A stretch of 64,000 bases of DNA from Pithys albifrons albifrons (Eukaryota > Chordata > Aves > Passeriformes > Thamnophilidae): positions 15,544,388-15,608,387 of the forward strand of contig NC_092473.1 in NCBI RefSeq assembly GCF_047495875.1, in the 5' to 3' direction. Below the pieces are notes generated by a model. It worked only from the letters and a program-made list of their open reading frames with translations, did no database searches and was not told where the DNA came from. A program made the position numbers and the translations under genes. Shown here in pieces: positions 55,801 to 61,719 of this stretch. How positions within the stretch are numbered: position 1 is the stretch's first letter; each line of letters opens with the position of its first letter.

Positions 55801-56203
55801 ATGGATGGATGGATGGATGGATGGATGGATGGATGATGGATGGAGGGGTGGATGGAGCACCAGGATGCAGACCCAGCCAGGCTGAGTGCCCTCCAGCTGA
55901 TTTCTCCATCCACCTACGGAAAGGCTCAAAACCTCCAATCCCAAGGAAACAAGGGTGGGCTCTGAGGGCTTTGTCCCTCCTCCCCCAGCAGTGCCACCCC
56001 CTGAGCTCCTGTGCTTTGTCCCCTGCAGGTGGCTCCGTGGGGAACACTTCAAGTACAAGTTCAGCCAGCCCGGGGGCACCCACGCCCGCCAGGGCCGCTG
56101 GTGGATCCGCAGGAGGATCGGGCCCTACTTCCCCCCTGTCAACCTGCAGGGCCTGAAGAAGTTCTTTGAAGACAGGAACTGGCCATTCCCTGGGCAGAAC
56201 TGA
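10455..56203 (+). CDS. LMF1: Lipase maturation factor 1 (LMF1), 3' portion: six terminal coding exons
   Basis: LMF1 is a multi-pass endoplasmic reticulum membrane protein required for folding and assembly of dimeric lipases such as lipoprotein lipase and hepatic lipase (family knowledge). Seen here: exons at 10455-10622, 34245-34422, 39129-39282, 42309-42492, 50669-50781 and 56029-56203. All introns are GT-AG, and the junction phases are 0, 1, 2, 0 and 2 in order, so the joined frame is open for 323 residues to a TGA. Assuming the human length of 567, the window encodes residues about 245-567; human truncation sites Y439 and W464 then coincide with Tyr and Trp residues of exon 9, which supports the alignment. 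The exons for roughly the first 244 residues are not in 1-10454 as far as I can see and should lie upstream. LMF2 is the main alternative, but the exon sequences and the C-terminal ending match LMF1 as I recall it. In human and other vertebrates LMF1 is a neighbour of SOX8; that gene is not in this window. Confidence 0.93.
10623..11612. repeat. ~73-bp minisatellite starting at the exon 6 splice donor
   Basis: Thirteen units of 70-82 bp, each with a TGCTGCCTCCCC(A/G)GGGC block and GGACTGGAGCAGGGGGTG. The first unit begins with the donor itself: GTGAGCTGCCCCTGAGCTG at 10623 aligns with the GGAGCTGCCCCTG start of later units. Two subtypes exist (GTCGTTAGTGGG early, GTCCTCACCAGGG late). Confidence 0.95.
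13130..13326 (+). mobile_element. CR1 LINE 3' end
   Basis: AGAGAAGCTGTGGCTGCTCC, GGCCAGGTTGGACAGGGC and CACCCTGGGCTGGTGGGAGG blocks, ending CAAACCATTCTGGGATTCTC. The usual CCCATGGCAGG block is missing (replaced by GGGGTGAAACAAGG). Confidence 0.85.
14150..14383 (+). mobile_element. CR1 LINE 3' end, different subfamily
   Basis: Has AGGAGGAATTTCTTCATCAG, GGCATTGGAAGGGGCTGCCC, GGTTGGACTTCATGATCTTA and ATTCCATGATTCTGTGG at the end. The middle carries a local GTGGTG expansion (14289-14320). Confidence 0.85.
15806..16108. repeat. 100-bp tandem repeat, three copies
   Basis: The landmark TTTCCTCCCT recurs at 15831, 15931 and 16032, each unit ending in CACACCACAAGAGCTGGAGG. Units differ by a few bases and single-base indels. 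Confidence 0.95.
16588..16885 (-). mobile_element. CR1 LINE 3' end
   Basis: Reverse-orientation tail, GGGACCTTAAAGACCATCCA, GGGCAGGGACACCTCCCACC and CTGCCCACCCTCCCAGGGAA blocks. It extends into sequence resembling the more upstream CR1 part. Confidence 0.85.
17331..17814 (-). mobile_element. CR1 3' end retaining the dimer junction
   Basis: Reads on the minus strand from 17814. It starts within an upstream CR1 tail (ATGATCTCAGAGGTCTCTTC, then CAACCCAACTGAG), crosses into a CR1 body encoding the [20 protein letters not shown] end of ORF2, and ends at a normal tail at 17331. Unrelated sequence begins right after 17814, so the 5' truncation point lies inside the upstream tail. Confidence 0.88.
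18640..19465. repeat. GGATCCC-type minisatellite (13- and 20-bp units)
   Basis: Mixed units of GGAGGGATCCCAT (13 bp) and GGAGGGATCCCACAGCCCTT (20 bp) over about 0.8 kb, with nearly every unit containing GGATCC. All long open frames here are by-products of the repeat. Confidence 0.95.
21345..21518 (-). mobile_element. CR1 LINE 3' end
   Basis: GGTTTGGGTTGGGATGGACC, CCATGGGCAGGGACACCTCC and CTTCTCTGGGCACCTGTGCC blocks, truncated after GCCTGCCCAGG. The terminal octamers are lost. Confidence 0.82.
22139..22274. repeat. 11-bp repeat GATGAGAGCAG / GATGAGGGCAG, about 12 copies
   Basis: Simple head-to-tail 11-bp units alternating A and G at one position. Confidence 0.95.
22972..23062. repeat. Inverted repeat, 38-bp arms, 15-bp spacer
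   Basis: Arms 22972-23009 and 23025-23062 pair with a single mismatch. The spacer AGAGTGGGGCACAGA is the exact reverse complement of the spacer at 8653-8667. Confidence 0.95.
23190..23490 (-). pseudogene. CR1 ORF2 C-terminal remnant
   Basis: The minus-strand frame encodes [29 protein letters not shown] and [20 protein letters not shown], the well-known C-terminal segment of avian CR1 ORF2 (reverse transcriptase polyprotein). The protein is heavily 5'-truncated, with no endonuclease or RT catalytic domain, and it runs straight into the composite structure, so it is non-functional. Confidence 0.85.
23598..23738 (+). mobile_element. CR1 3' tail fragment
   Basis: CCCGTCCCTGGAGGTGCTGA, GTGGAAGGTGCCCATGGCAG and CCCTTCCAACCCAAGCCATT blocks with a degraded terminal octamer repeat. 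Confidence 0.8.
24573..24682 (-). mobile_element. Short CR1 3' end
   Basis: GGAATCACGGAATGTTTGG, AAGGACCTTAAAGCTCCTCC and CTGCCATGGGCAGGGCCACC, truncated after about 110 bp. Confidence 0.78.
28186..29047. repeat. ~20-bp minisatellite CAGCTCCCTGCACCTTTTCC
   Basis: About 40 units. The 5' half has longer, more variable units with a GCATTTTTTCCC form; the 3' half is more regular. The + strand is strongly pyrimidine-rich. Open frames of several hundred codons are artefacts. Confidence 0.95.
29753..30472 (+). mobile_element. CR1 head-to-tail dimer
   Basis: Two forward CR1 3' segments in tandem with a 432-bp period (CTCAGCAATAGG at 29761 and again at 30193). The first tail ends CTCTTCCAACCCAA and joins CTGAGAAGAGCAACGAGG of the second body near 30015. 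The second tail ends in CCATTCTGTGATTCTATG. Each unit encodes the last part of CR1 ORF2 ([27 protein letters not shown]). Confidence 0.9.
31017..31373 (+). mobile_element. CR1 LINE 3' end running into a GAT array
   Basis: One of the longest single copies here: CCTGGAGAGGAGAAGGTTCC at its 5' side, all 3' blocks, and CCAAACCATTCTGTG at 31360-31373, after which GGTGATGATGGTG starts with no intervening sequence. Confidence 0.88.
31373..31831. repeat. GAT/GAG/GGT trinucleotide array
   Basis: Interleaved blocks of GAT, GGT and GAG triplets. 31410-31472 is an uninterrupted purine run on the + strand. The + frame would read as poly-Asp/Glu and the minus frames as poly-His, Ser or Ile; these are not genes. 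Confidence 0.95.
31955..32650. repeat. 45-47-bp minisatellite, about 15 copies
   Basis: Unit core AACCCCCTGCTGCAGGAGC followed by TGCAGCCCCACCACAACCCC; some units have CAGACAACC (+2 bp). Each unit contains the palindrome CTGCAG twice. Confidence 0.95.
33738..34138. repeat. ~31-bp minisatellite upstream of exon 7
   Basis: About 13 units of AAGGGTTGGGCATCACCTGT plus GGGCAGAGAGG. It ends about 105 bp before the exon 7 acceptor. Confidence 0.95.
34245..34422 (+). CDS. LMF1: LMF1 coding exon 7, 59 codons plus 1 nt
   Basis: Acceptor tttcag precedes 34245; donor GTGAGT begins at 34423. The exon carries 59 codons plus the first base of a glycine codon completed in the next exon. It starts [20 protein letters not shown], finishing the membrane segment begun in exon 6. 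A potential N-glycosylation sequon (NLS) occurs here, though its topology is unknown. After [12 protein letters not shown] comes a basic, GC-rich linker rich in Arg and Ala ([14 protein letters not shown]), which I expect to be the less conserved loop of the protein. A 31-bp minisatellite ends about 100 bp upstream, and a 1.2 kb array of 27-29-bp units begins about 140 bp downstream. Confidence 0.93.
34563..35756. repeat. 27-29-bp minisatellite, ~1.2 kb, after exon 7
   Basis: More than 40 units of GGGGACATTGCCAGGGGAGA plus TACCCAT or TGCCCAT, with a two-base GA insertion in some units and GGCAGG variants. Mixed unit lengths open all frames, producing ORFs of 400-700 codons that are not genes. 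Confidence 0.95.
36027..36300 (+). mobile_element. CR1 LINE lacking its 3' tail
   Basis: GAGAAGGTTCCAGGGAGACC, GGCTTCCCACTGCCAGAGGG and AGAGAAGCTGTGGCTGCCCC blocks are present, but the sequence diverges after GGGCTTGGAGCCACCTGGG, so the terminal part and octamers are missing. Confidence 0.82.
37935..38308. repeat. ~56-bp minisatellite, about seven units
   Basis: Unit with GGATGGGGGAGCCTGGGGCA and GGAATGGGGCTGGAAAATGA. Some units lack the GCAGGAGGGGCAGG part. Confidence 0.93.
38543..39128. repeat. 31/42-bp minisatellite leading into the exon 8 acceptor
   Basis: Fifteen units containing CCCCCCAGCAGCAGGGAATC, in a 31-bp form and a 42-bp form (extra CTGTGCCCTG). After the last regular unit (39035-39065) two degenerate copies follow, and the last one forms the acceptor tgctctgtgccccacag of exon 8. 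Confidence 0.95.
39129..39282 (+). CDS. LMF1: LMF1 coding exon 8, 50 full codons between two split codons
   Basis: Acceptor tgccccacag precedes 39129; donor GTACCG begins at 39283. The exon supplies the last two bases of a glycine codon, 50 codons, and two bases (AG) of a serine codon completed in exon 9. It encodes a membrane segment, [18 protein letters not shown], then [13 protein letters not shown] and IVNTYGAFG, all characteristic of LMF1. NVS and NSS are possible N-glycosylation sequons. The exon is sandwiched between two minisatellites: a 31/42-bp array whose degenerate end forms the acceptor, and a CCCTCTGCCCTG-type array starting about 15 bp after the donor. A second acceptor-like sequence (tgccccacag ending 39085) lies 43 nt upstream; its use would shift the frame. 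Confidence 0.93.
39297..39822. repeat. CCCTCTGCCCTG-type pyrimidine-rich minisatellite after exon 8
   Basis: Short units of 9-12 bp (CCCTCTGCCCTG, CCCCTCTGCC) with periodic GCCAGGGTGCC insertions. It starts about 15 bp past the exon 8 donor. Confidence 0.95.
39886..40240. repeat. 64-bp minisatellite, about 5.5 copies
   Basis: Unit with GGAGCAGGTTCCTTTCCCA, TTGCAATTTATGGAATACCT and GTTTGTGAGAAGGGAGAACA. AT-richer than the arrays around it. Confidence 0.95.
42095..42283 (+). mobile_element. CR1 LINE 3' end abutting exon 9
   Basis: GATATTGGGAGAAATCCTTC, GGGTGGGCAGGCCCTGGCAC and AGCCCTGGGAGTGTCCCAGG blocks, with a shortened tail ending TTCTAACCCAAAC about 26 bp before exon 9. The octamer tail has decayed. 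Confidence 0.85.
42309..42492 (+). CDS. LMF1: LMF1 coding exon 9, 61 codons plus 1 nt
   Basis: Acceptor gtcccccag precedes 42309; donor GTGTGT begins at 42493. The first base completes a Ser codon, then [13 protein letters not shown], an acidic segment [24 protein letters not shown] and [12 protein letters not shown] follow. This is part of the large conserved C-terminal domain of the lipase maturation factor family. With human numbering the Tyr of EEYEF is residue 439 and the first Trp of DWLMW is 464; nonsense changes at those positions in human LMF1 are known to cause combined lipase deficiency or severe hypertriglyceridaemia, so both residues are intact here. A CR1 element ends only about 25 bp before the exon, and its tail overlaps the likely branch-point region. 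Confidence 0.94.
44571..45293. repeat. 26-bp minisatellite CCCCTGGCACAGGGAGGGCA
   Basis: Roughly 30 units of about 26 bp (CCCCTGGCACAGGGAGGGCA plus GCCAGA or similar), with a shorter 18-bp form that lacks GGGCAGCC. Confidence 0.95.
45938..46288 (-). mobile_element. CR1 LINE 3' end (right unit of a composite)
   Basis: GGGTTGGGTTGGAAGGACC, CCACCAGCCCAGGGTGCTCC and CTGCCCACCCTCCCAGCCAG blocks. It extends upstream to CTTCTCTTCCAGGG-type sequence. A closely related copy is at 57490-57838. Confidence 0.86.
46365..46558 (-). mobile_element. CR1 LINE 3' end (left unit of the composite)
   Basis: Starts CACAGAATCATAGAATGG; truncated at GCCTGCCCACCCTCTGAG. It is separated from the preceding CR1 by a ~77-bp spacer (46289-46364) that recurs at about 57839-57920. 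Confidence 0.86.
48607..48680. repeat. CAGCC pentamer and CTCCGG hexamer repeats
   Basis: About eight CAGCC units followed directly by four CTCCGG units. Confidence 0.93.
50669..50781 (+). CDS. LMF1: LMF1 coding exon 10, 37 codons plus 2 nt
   Basis: Acceptor ttccccaag precedes 50669 (a less common AAG acceptor) and a strong donor GTAAGC begins at 50782. The exon starts in phase 0 and encodes [16 protein letters not shown], then an acidic stretch [20 protein letters not shown], and ends with two bases of an Arg codon. It continues the conserved C-terminal lumenal domain from exon 9 without a gap, and its reading frame joins both neighbours. No repeat directly touches either splice site. Confidence 0.93.
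51602..51880. mobile_element. Folded-back CR1 pair (minus then plus)
   Basis: 51602-51722 is a CR1 tail in reverse orientation; 51745-51880 is a CR1 3' segment in forward orientation. The sequence around GTCCAACCTGGCCTTGGAC (51703-51721) is complementary to GTCCAAGGCCAGGCTGGAC (51841-51859), so the two can pair. A GGAGCAACCTT triplication sits at the 3' side. Confidence 0.82.
51985..52150 (+). mobile_element. CR1-like 3' tail
   Basis: CCAGCCCTGGCACAGCTGCC, CAGCCCTGTGGATGTGGCAC and GGGTGATCTCAGAGGCCTTT blocks. Same subfamily as 1012-1125. Confidence 0.75.
53968..54010 (+). mobile_element. CR1 3' octamer remnant
   Basis: Contains GTGATTCTGTGTATGATTCT followed by GTGATTCTGT, the CR1 3' octamer repeat, with little else preserved. 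Confidence 0.5.
54925..55185 (-). mobile_element. Diverged CR1 3' end
   Basis: CCATCTAGTCCAACCCCTGC, GGGACACCTTCTACTGGATG and CTTCTCTGGGCACCTGTGCC blocks. The octamer tail is not recognisable. Confidence 0.82.
55241..55266 (+). repeat. (GGGT)6 tract, potential G-quadruplex
   Basis: Six consecutive GGGT units plus a trailing GG. Single-base loops between G-triplets are the most favourable arrangement for a parallel quadruplex, on the strand matching the LMF1 transcript. About 760 bp upstream of exon 11. Confidence 0.9.
55279..55852. repeat. GGAT/GATG tetranucleotide array, ~0.57 kb
   Basis: Long GGAT runs interrupted by GATGATGG, GGAGGGGT and GGATGAAT variants. It gives artefactual frames such as repeated HPSI on the minus strand. 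Confidence 0.97.
56029..56203 (+). CDS. LMF1: LMF1 terminal coding exon 11 with stop codon
   Basis: Acceptor tccccctgcag-type tract (ccctgcag) precedes 56029. The first base completes an Arg codon; then [32 protein letters not shown] and [20 protein letters not shown] follow, ending in TGA at 56201-56203. Basic, aromatic-rich motifs of the RGEH(Y/F)xYKFS and WWxRRRIGxYFPP type are hallmarks of the C terminus of lipase maturation factors. The GGAT tetranucleotide array ends about 180 bp upstream of this exon. Confidence 0.94.
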
Positions 56204-56880
56204 TGGAGAGGGATGGAGGGTCACGAGGGACCAGCTGGGAGGAGGGGGAGGAGGCAGCTCCTGCCAGACATGGCTCCTCTCTGGATTTTGTATCCATATC
56301 CTTGTTTACACGTATATTATGGAAGATTCCCATCCAAACTTGCTGTTCTGCTCTGCTTTTTCTCATCTCAGTGGTTGATTTCTTTCGCCAGGCTCTTGGA
56401 AATTGTCACCTCTAGAATTTGGGAAGAAGCTTTTATGGGATTTTAAGAAGTGACTCTGCCCCTCAGCTGTGCTTCCTGTGCCCCATCCTGGCCATCCTTC
56501 AGCTCTAATGGGAGCAGACTGGGCAGCCTGACATCTCCAGGGGTGCTCTGTGGTGCTGCAGGGGTGAGGGTGCCCCCCTGGATGGGTGGTGGGTGCCAGA
56601 CACCCCCTGGGCATCCCCCATGGGCTGGACAGCAGCAGCAAACAGTGCTGGCCTCCCCCTCCCCAATTTAATTCATTTCTTTTGCTTTCCAACCTCTGGG
56701 TCAGGGATAATGGATCCCAGACCAGCATTCCCAGTCCTGTTTGCTGCTTGTTAAGCTTTTTTTTTCCCTTTTTTTGTTTTTAAATGAAAACTCCCCTCTC
56801 CACTCCTGGAAGATAATACCCATTCAAAGGCAGCGAGGAAGGTGCAGGGAGGGCATTAAATTAGAAACGTTTCCCTGGGA
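56204..56880 (+). other. LMF1: Probable LMF1 3' UTR (end uncertain)
   Basis: Sequence after the stop is non-repetitive and of mixed composition, with a T-rich stretch at 56757-56782. There is no canonical AATAAA in this interval. The best candidate poly(A) signal I see is ATTAAA at 56855-56860, followed by GT-rich sequence near 56940. The boundary is therefore an inference; transcript data would settle it. Confidence 0.35.
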
Positions 56881-57489
56881 CAACATTTTCAAAAAGAAAA
56901 GAAACAATTCTGGGGAGGGGGGCAGGAAATGGGAACCACATTGTGTTATCTGTTGCCTGGAAGCTTTTGGGGAGAGGTTTTTGCTCCCTGAGCTGTGCAC
57001 TGGAAGGAGGAGACTGTGGCATTCCCAAGGCAGCACATTGTAAATCCAGGGAAGGAGAACTGTCTGGGGCTGCTCCCACCAATCTCCACATCTCCAGTGG
57101 CTTTGGAGAGGGGCTGGGGACATGGGGACACCCCCCAGGAGGACCAGGGTGTTGACACCACCTCCACCAGCTCTGGGTGCAGGGTTTGGCTCCATCAGTC
57201 GAAGCCAGGATGGGCCAAACCCCCTGGGACAATGTTGGCTCTTGGTTGTGTTTTCCTGGCTCATCCTCATCCCTGGAGCCTGATCCAAATCTTTAATCCT
57301 GGATTTCTGTTTGGAAGTTTGGTTTTCCTGTGGGGGTTTGTTTCTGCTCCACCCCCATCATTGTCACGTTGGTCATGGGGCATCTGCTCCTGGTCAAACC
57401 CCCTCCAGCTGCCAACCATCCTTATAAAACCCTTAGGGTTGGTGTAAAACCCCTAAAACTTGGGGGGAAAAGTCATTCCTTCCCTTTGA

Positions 57490-58260
57490 TTTAGAATTAC
57501 AGAATTCTGGAATGGGTTGGGTTGGGACAGACCTCAAAGCTCATCCAGTGCCACCCCTGCCATGGGCAGGGACACCTCCCACCAGCCCAGGCTGCTCCAA
57601 GCCCTGTCCAGCCTGGCCTGGGACACTCCCAGGGCTGGGGCAGCCACAGCTTCTCTGGGCACCTGTGCCAGGGCCTGCCCACCCTCCCAGCCAGCAATTC
57701 CTTCCCAATATCCCAGTGTCAGTGGGAAGCCATTCCCCTTGGCCTGTTCCTCCAGAGTCTTGTCCAAAATCTTTCTCTGGTTCTTTTGGAGCCTCTTTAG
57801 GCTCCAAGGTGTCCCTGGAGCCTTCTCTTCTCCAGGGTGAAATCAAGGAGAGGGAATTGGATCCCTCTGGATTTCCTGTTATTCTGGAAGGGGCAGTGAA
57901 ATGGGAGGATGTTTGTGAGGCAGAGAATCACAGAATGGTTTGGGTTGGAAGGGATCTCAAAGCCCACCCAGTGCCACCCCTGCCATGGGCAGGGACACCT
58001 CCCACCACCCCAGGGTGCTCCAAGCCCTGTCCAGCCTGGCCTTGGACACTCCCAGGGCTGGGGCAGCCACAGCTTCTCTGGGCACCTGTGCCAGGGCAGG
58101 AGCAGGAAGCTCATCCCAGAAGGGACCTCAAAGCCCCCCCAGTGCCACCCCTGCCATGGGCAGGGACACCTCCCACTGTCCCAGGGTGCTCCAAGCCCTG
58201 TCCAACCTGGCCTTGGACACTCCCAGGACTGGGGCATTCTGTGCCAGGGCCTCTGTGGAT
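57490..58260 (-). mobile_element. Three CR1 3' ends in tandem
   Basis: Three successive reverse-orientation CR1 3' ends begin at about 57490, 57925 and 58112. The first two plus the intervening spacer repeat the organisation at 45938-46558. The third lacks the octamer tail and starts at GAAGGGACCTCAAAGCCCCC. Confidence 0.86.
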
Positions 58261-59112
58261 CCACCAGGTCCCATTTCCAAACATCCTGTGGATAAAAGCC
58301 TGGCTCTGGTGTGTGTTTGGGACCGTGGCCCCCATGGTGGGCTCAGCAGATCCCACACCAGCAGAGATTCCCATATTCCTGGCTCCTGGATAAAGTGGAG
58401 TCCTTTCCTTTAAAGCAGCCCCACTGCAGGGTGGGAGCAGCCCCAGGAAATCCCTGGAGCCAAACAGCTTCCCTGCTCCCAGCTGCTGGCAGGAGCTGGC
58501 TTTGCTTTAACACATATTAAAGGGAGAAGCTTTTTTTCCTTCCCAGTAGATTAAGTTTGGCCAAACAATTCAGTGTGAACTGCTGGGCAGGAGGCACAAA
58601 CCTGTAGGCTAAATTATGCAGCTGCTACAAGTTTAGACCAGCATGGGATGAATTTCAGGATCCAATATTAGTTTCCATTTAATCTGATTATTCTGGGCTG
58701 GAGTTCCTGGAGGGTCTTCAGGTTATTGTCAGTCAAAAGAATCTTTAAAAGCTTCCACTTGCACTCGGCTTTTCCCATTCAAAGTCTATTTTCATTATGG
58801 ATGAATTTTAATGAAAAAATGATTCTCCTGACTCTTGCTTCCCTCCCCCCTCAGCTGGGGTTAAAATTGAAGCCACAATTGGGGTCTTGCCACTCAAAAT
58901 CCCATTTTCCCACTTTGTGAGAGTGTTGGAGCAGACAATGAAAGTTTGGGAAGGCACATCCTCCACCTCCTCATCCTCAAGCCCTTCCTCACTGGGAAAA
59001 CACTCAAGTGGCTCCAATCCTGGGGGCATTCCTGGCTCCCAAGTCTTGGAAACTAATGCAGGACTGGTTGGTCCTGACACCTCATTTCTGTGCTGTCCCT
59101 TCATGGGCTGGT

Positions 59113-59690
59113 TCCTCTGTCCCCCCCTCTGTCCCCTCCTCTGTCCCCTCCTCTGTCCCCCCCTCTGTCCTCCCCTCTGTCCCCTCCTCTGTCCCCCCCT
59201 CTGTCCTCCCCTCTGTCCCCTCCTCTGTCCCCTCCTCTGTCCCCCCCTCTGTCCCCCCCTCTGTCCCCCCCTCTGTCCCCCCTCTGTCCCCTCCTCTGCC
59301 CCTCCTCTGTCCCCCCCTCTGTCCCCCCTCTGTCCTCCCCTCTGTCCCCTCCTCTGTCCCCTCCTCTGTCCCCCCCTCTGTCCCCCCCTCTGTCCCCCCC
59401 TCTGTCCCCCCTCTGTCCCCTCCTCTGCCCCTCCTCTGTCCCCCCCTCTGTCCCCCCCTCTGTCCCCCCCTCTGTCCCCTCCTCTGTCCCCCCCTCTGTC
59501 CCCCCCTCTGTCCCCCCCTCTGTCCCCTCCTCTGTCCCCTCCACTGTTCCCCCCTCTGTCCCCCCTCTGTCCCCCCCTCTGTCCCCCCCTCTGTCCCCTC
59601 CTCTGTCCCCCCCTCTATCCCCCCTCTGTCCTCTCCTCTGTCCCCTCCTCTGTCCCCTCCTCTGTCCCCTCCTCTGCCCCTCCTCTGAGC
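59113..59690. repeat. CCCCCCTCTGTC / CCCCTCCTCTGT minisatellite
   Basis: About 45 units of 11-13 bp, almost all C and T on the + strand apart from a single G per unit. Long Pro/Ser/Leu frames are artefacts. Confidence 0.96.
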
Positions 59691-60019
59691 TTCCAGCCCT
59701 GGGAGCACCACAGGGAGGTCCTGGTGGGCACAGCACCCCCTGGGGCTGGCAAGGTAATGAATCCCATGTCCTGTGCTGGGGGGACACCCTTGTCACCTCT
59801 GTCTGGCACAGGAGTGGCAGCTTTGTGGCACAGGGTGGCTTTGGGCTTCCTGGTGCTGAGCTGAAGGCACCTCCCTGGGGTGTCCATCCTGCCTCACCCA
59901 AGTCCACCTCCTTGATTTATGCAGGATTTTCCATTGGATGTGGGGTCTGAGCCTTCTGGAGTCCTGGTGCTCTCAGTGCTGCTCCAGTAAGTGACCTCAG
60001 TGCTGACCCACCAGGTGCC

Positions 60020-60660
60020 AGGGCAGGTTGGGCATCAGGAGGAATTTCTCCATAGGGAGGGGCTGTCAGGCTTTGGAAGGGGCTGCCCAGGGAGGTTTGG
60101 AGTGCCCAGCCCTGGAGGTGCCCAAGGCAGGACTGGCCATGGCACTCAGTGCTCTGGGCTGGGGGCAAGGTGGGCACTGGGCACAGGGTGGGCTCCATGG
60201 ACTGGAAGGGCTTTGCCAAGGTGGGCACTGGGCACAGGGTGGGCTCTGTGGGCTGGGAGGGCTTTGCCAAGGTGGGCACTGGGCACAGGGTGGGCTCCAT
60301 GGGCTGGGAGGGCTTTGCCAAGGTGGGCACTGGGCACAGGGTGGGCTCCATGGGCTGGGAGGGCTTTGCCAAGGTGGGCATCGGGCACAGGGTGGGCTCC
60401 ATGGGCTGGGAGGGCTTTGCCAAGGTGGGCATCAGGCACAGGGTGGGCTCCATGGGCTGGGAGGGCTTTGCCAAAGTGGGCACTGGGCACAGGGTGGGCT
60501 CCAGGGGCTGGGAGGGCTTTGCCAAGGTGGGCATCGGGCACAGGGTGGGCTCTGTGGGCTGGGAGGGCTTTTCCAAGGTGGGCATCGGGCACAGGGTGGG
60601 CTCTGTGGGCTGGGAGGGCTTTTCCAACCTCAATGACTCTGGGATTCTGGGGACATGGAC
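60020..60660 (+). mobile_element. CR1 LINE 3' end with an internal 51-bp array
   Basis: 5' side: GGGCATCAGGAGGAATTTCT, GGCTTTGGAAGGGGCTGCCC and CCCTGGAGGTGCCCAAGGC. 3' side: GGGCTTTTCCAACCTCAATG and ACTCTGGGATTCTGG. The tail has been expanded into nine units between them. Confidence 0.8.
60152..60628. repeat. 51-bp minisatellite, about nine copies, in a CR1 tail
   Basis: Unit GGGCACTGGGCACAGGGTGG, GCTCCATGGGCTGGGAGGGC, TTTGCCAAGGT. Variant positions include CACTGGG/CATCGGG and CTCCATG/CTCTGTG. The GGAGGGCTTT(T/G)CCAA portion matches the CR1 tail, pointing to its origin. Confidence 0.95.
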
Positions 60661-60867
60661 CATGCCAGCCTGGTCTGTGGGGACATCCATGTCCTGGTAA
60701 GTTGTCACTGCCTGAAATGCTGAGTTTGTTCAGGTTTTCCCTCAGGGAGGTGGGAGGAAGAAGCTGAGCTGTGGGGCCCTCCCTGTGCGTGTCCCAGCTG
60801 TGGTACCGACACCGTGTGTGTCCCACCCAATGGCACCAGGGGCTTCCATCCTGCTCTGCCTCCTTAT

Positions 60868-61092
60868 TCAGGTTTAGATGGGATGTTGGGAAGGAATCCT
60901 TCCCTGGGAGGGTGGGCAGGCCCTGGCACAGGTGCCCAGAGAAGCTGTGGCTGCCCCAGCCCTGGGAGTGTCCCAGCCAGGCTGGACAGGGCTTGGAGCA
61001 CCCTGGGCTGGTGGGAGGTGTCCCTGCCCATGGCAGGGGTGGCACTGGGTGGGCTTTGAGGTCCTTCCAACCCAGACCATCCTGGGGTTCCC
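60868..61092 (+). mobile_element. CR1 LINE 3' end
   Basis: GGATGTTGGGAAGGAATCCT, GGGAGGGTGGGCAGGCCCTG and GGTGGGAGGTGTCCCTGCCC blocks, ending CCAACCCAGACCATCCTGGG. Confidence 0.86.
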
Positions 61093-61289
61093 CCAGCAAG
61101 CTGGTGATCAGCACACCCCCTGCCTCCGTGTTCCCAGCCCGTGGCATTTTGCCGTGCCCATCCCATGGAGTTTTCTCATGTCCCTGCCCGGGCTGGATTC
61201 GGCTCCTGGGCAGTGGCAGCCCCGGATGGGATGGCACAGGGCTGAGCTGTGCCTGTGTGTGCCACTGCTGGGCCCATCCCACAGCACTC

Positions 61290-61640
61290 CCAGCACCTGC
61301 AGGCAGTTAGTTAGAATAATAACTAAGTGATAGATTATCAAATAAAGCCTTGGCTTGGCATGAGGTCATCCCTGCTCGGCTCCCGGGACTCCCAGGCAGC
61401 TCCCGGGCTAAATGCCTCTTGTATCAGGCAATAAAGAGCTTGTCGAGATTAAAGAATCAATTAGGAATTAGCCAAAGGGGCCAAAGCATAACCCAAACAC
61501 GCTGATAAAATCCAGTAGGTGATTATGGGAATGGTTCTTATTTCATTTTGCTTTTGAAAGGAATAATTGCTCGTTATAGAGCACTGAACGACCCGGGCTG
61601 GGTATTTTTCCAGCTTTAGGAGGGAGGAAATTCTAGTGGT
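61290..61640. other. AT-rich unique segment, candidate conserved non-coding element
   Basis: Non-repetitive, with TTAGTTAGAATAATAACT, ATCAATTAGGAATTAGCC and CAGTAGGTGATTATGGG. The AT-rich, homeodomain-like (TAAT/ATTA) content contrasts with the GC-rich, repeat-dense surroundings. It contains AATAAA at 61341 and 61430, but nothing links it to a transcript. Conservation cannot be judged from this window alone. Confidence 0.3.
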
Positions 61641-61719
61641 GGGTTGACAAACGTGGGGACAGGACACAGTTTGGGGCTGAATGGGGGTTATTTGGTCCTA
61701 AATTTGAGGAGCATCATTC

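Larger units (their letters stand above)
50782..56028 (+). other. LMF1: LMF1 intron 10-11, 5.2 kb
   Basis: Contains a folded-back CR1 pair (51602-51880), further CR1 pieces, a (GGGT)6 tract and the GGAT array. Unique stretches 50.79-51.60 and 52.16-53.96 kb show no gene. The stretch 54440-54720 is dense in AATTA and CAGCTG-type motifs with locally high CpG and may be regulatory. Confidence 0.75.
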
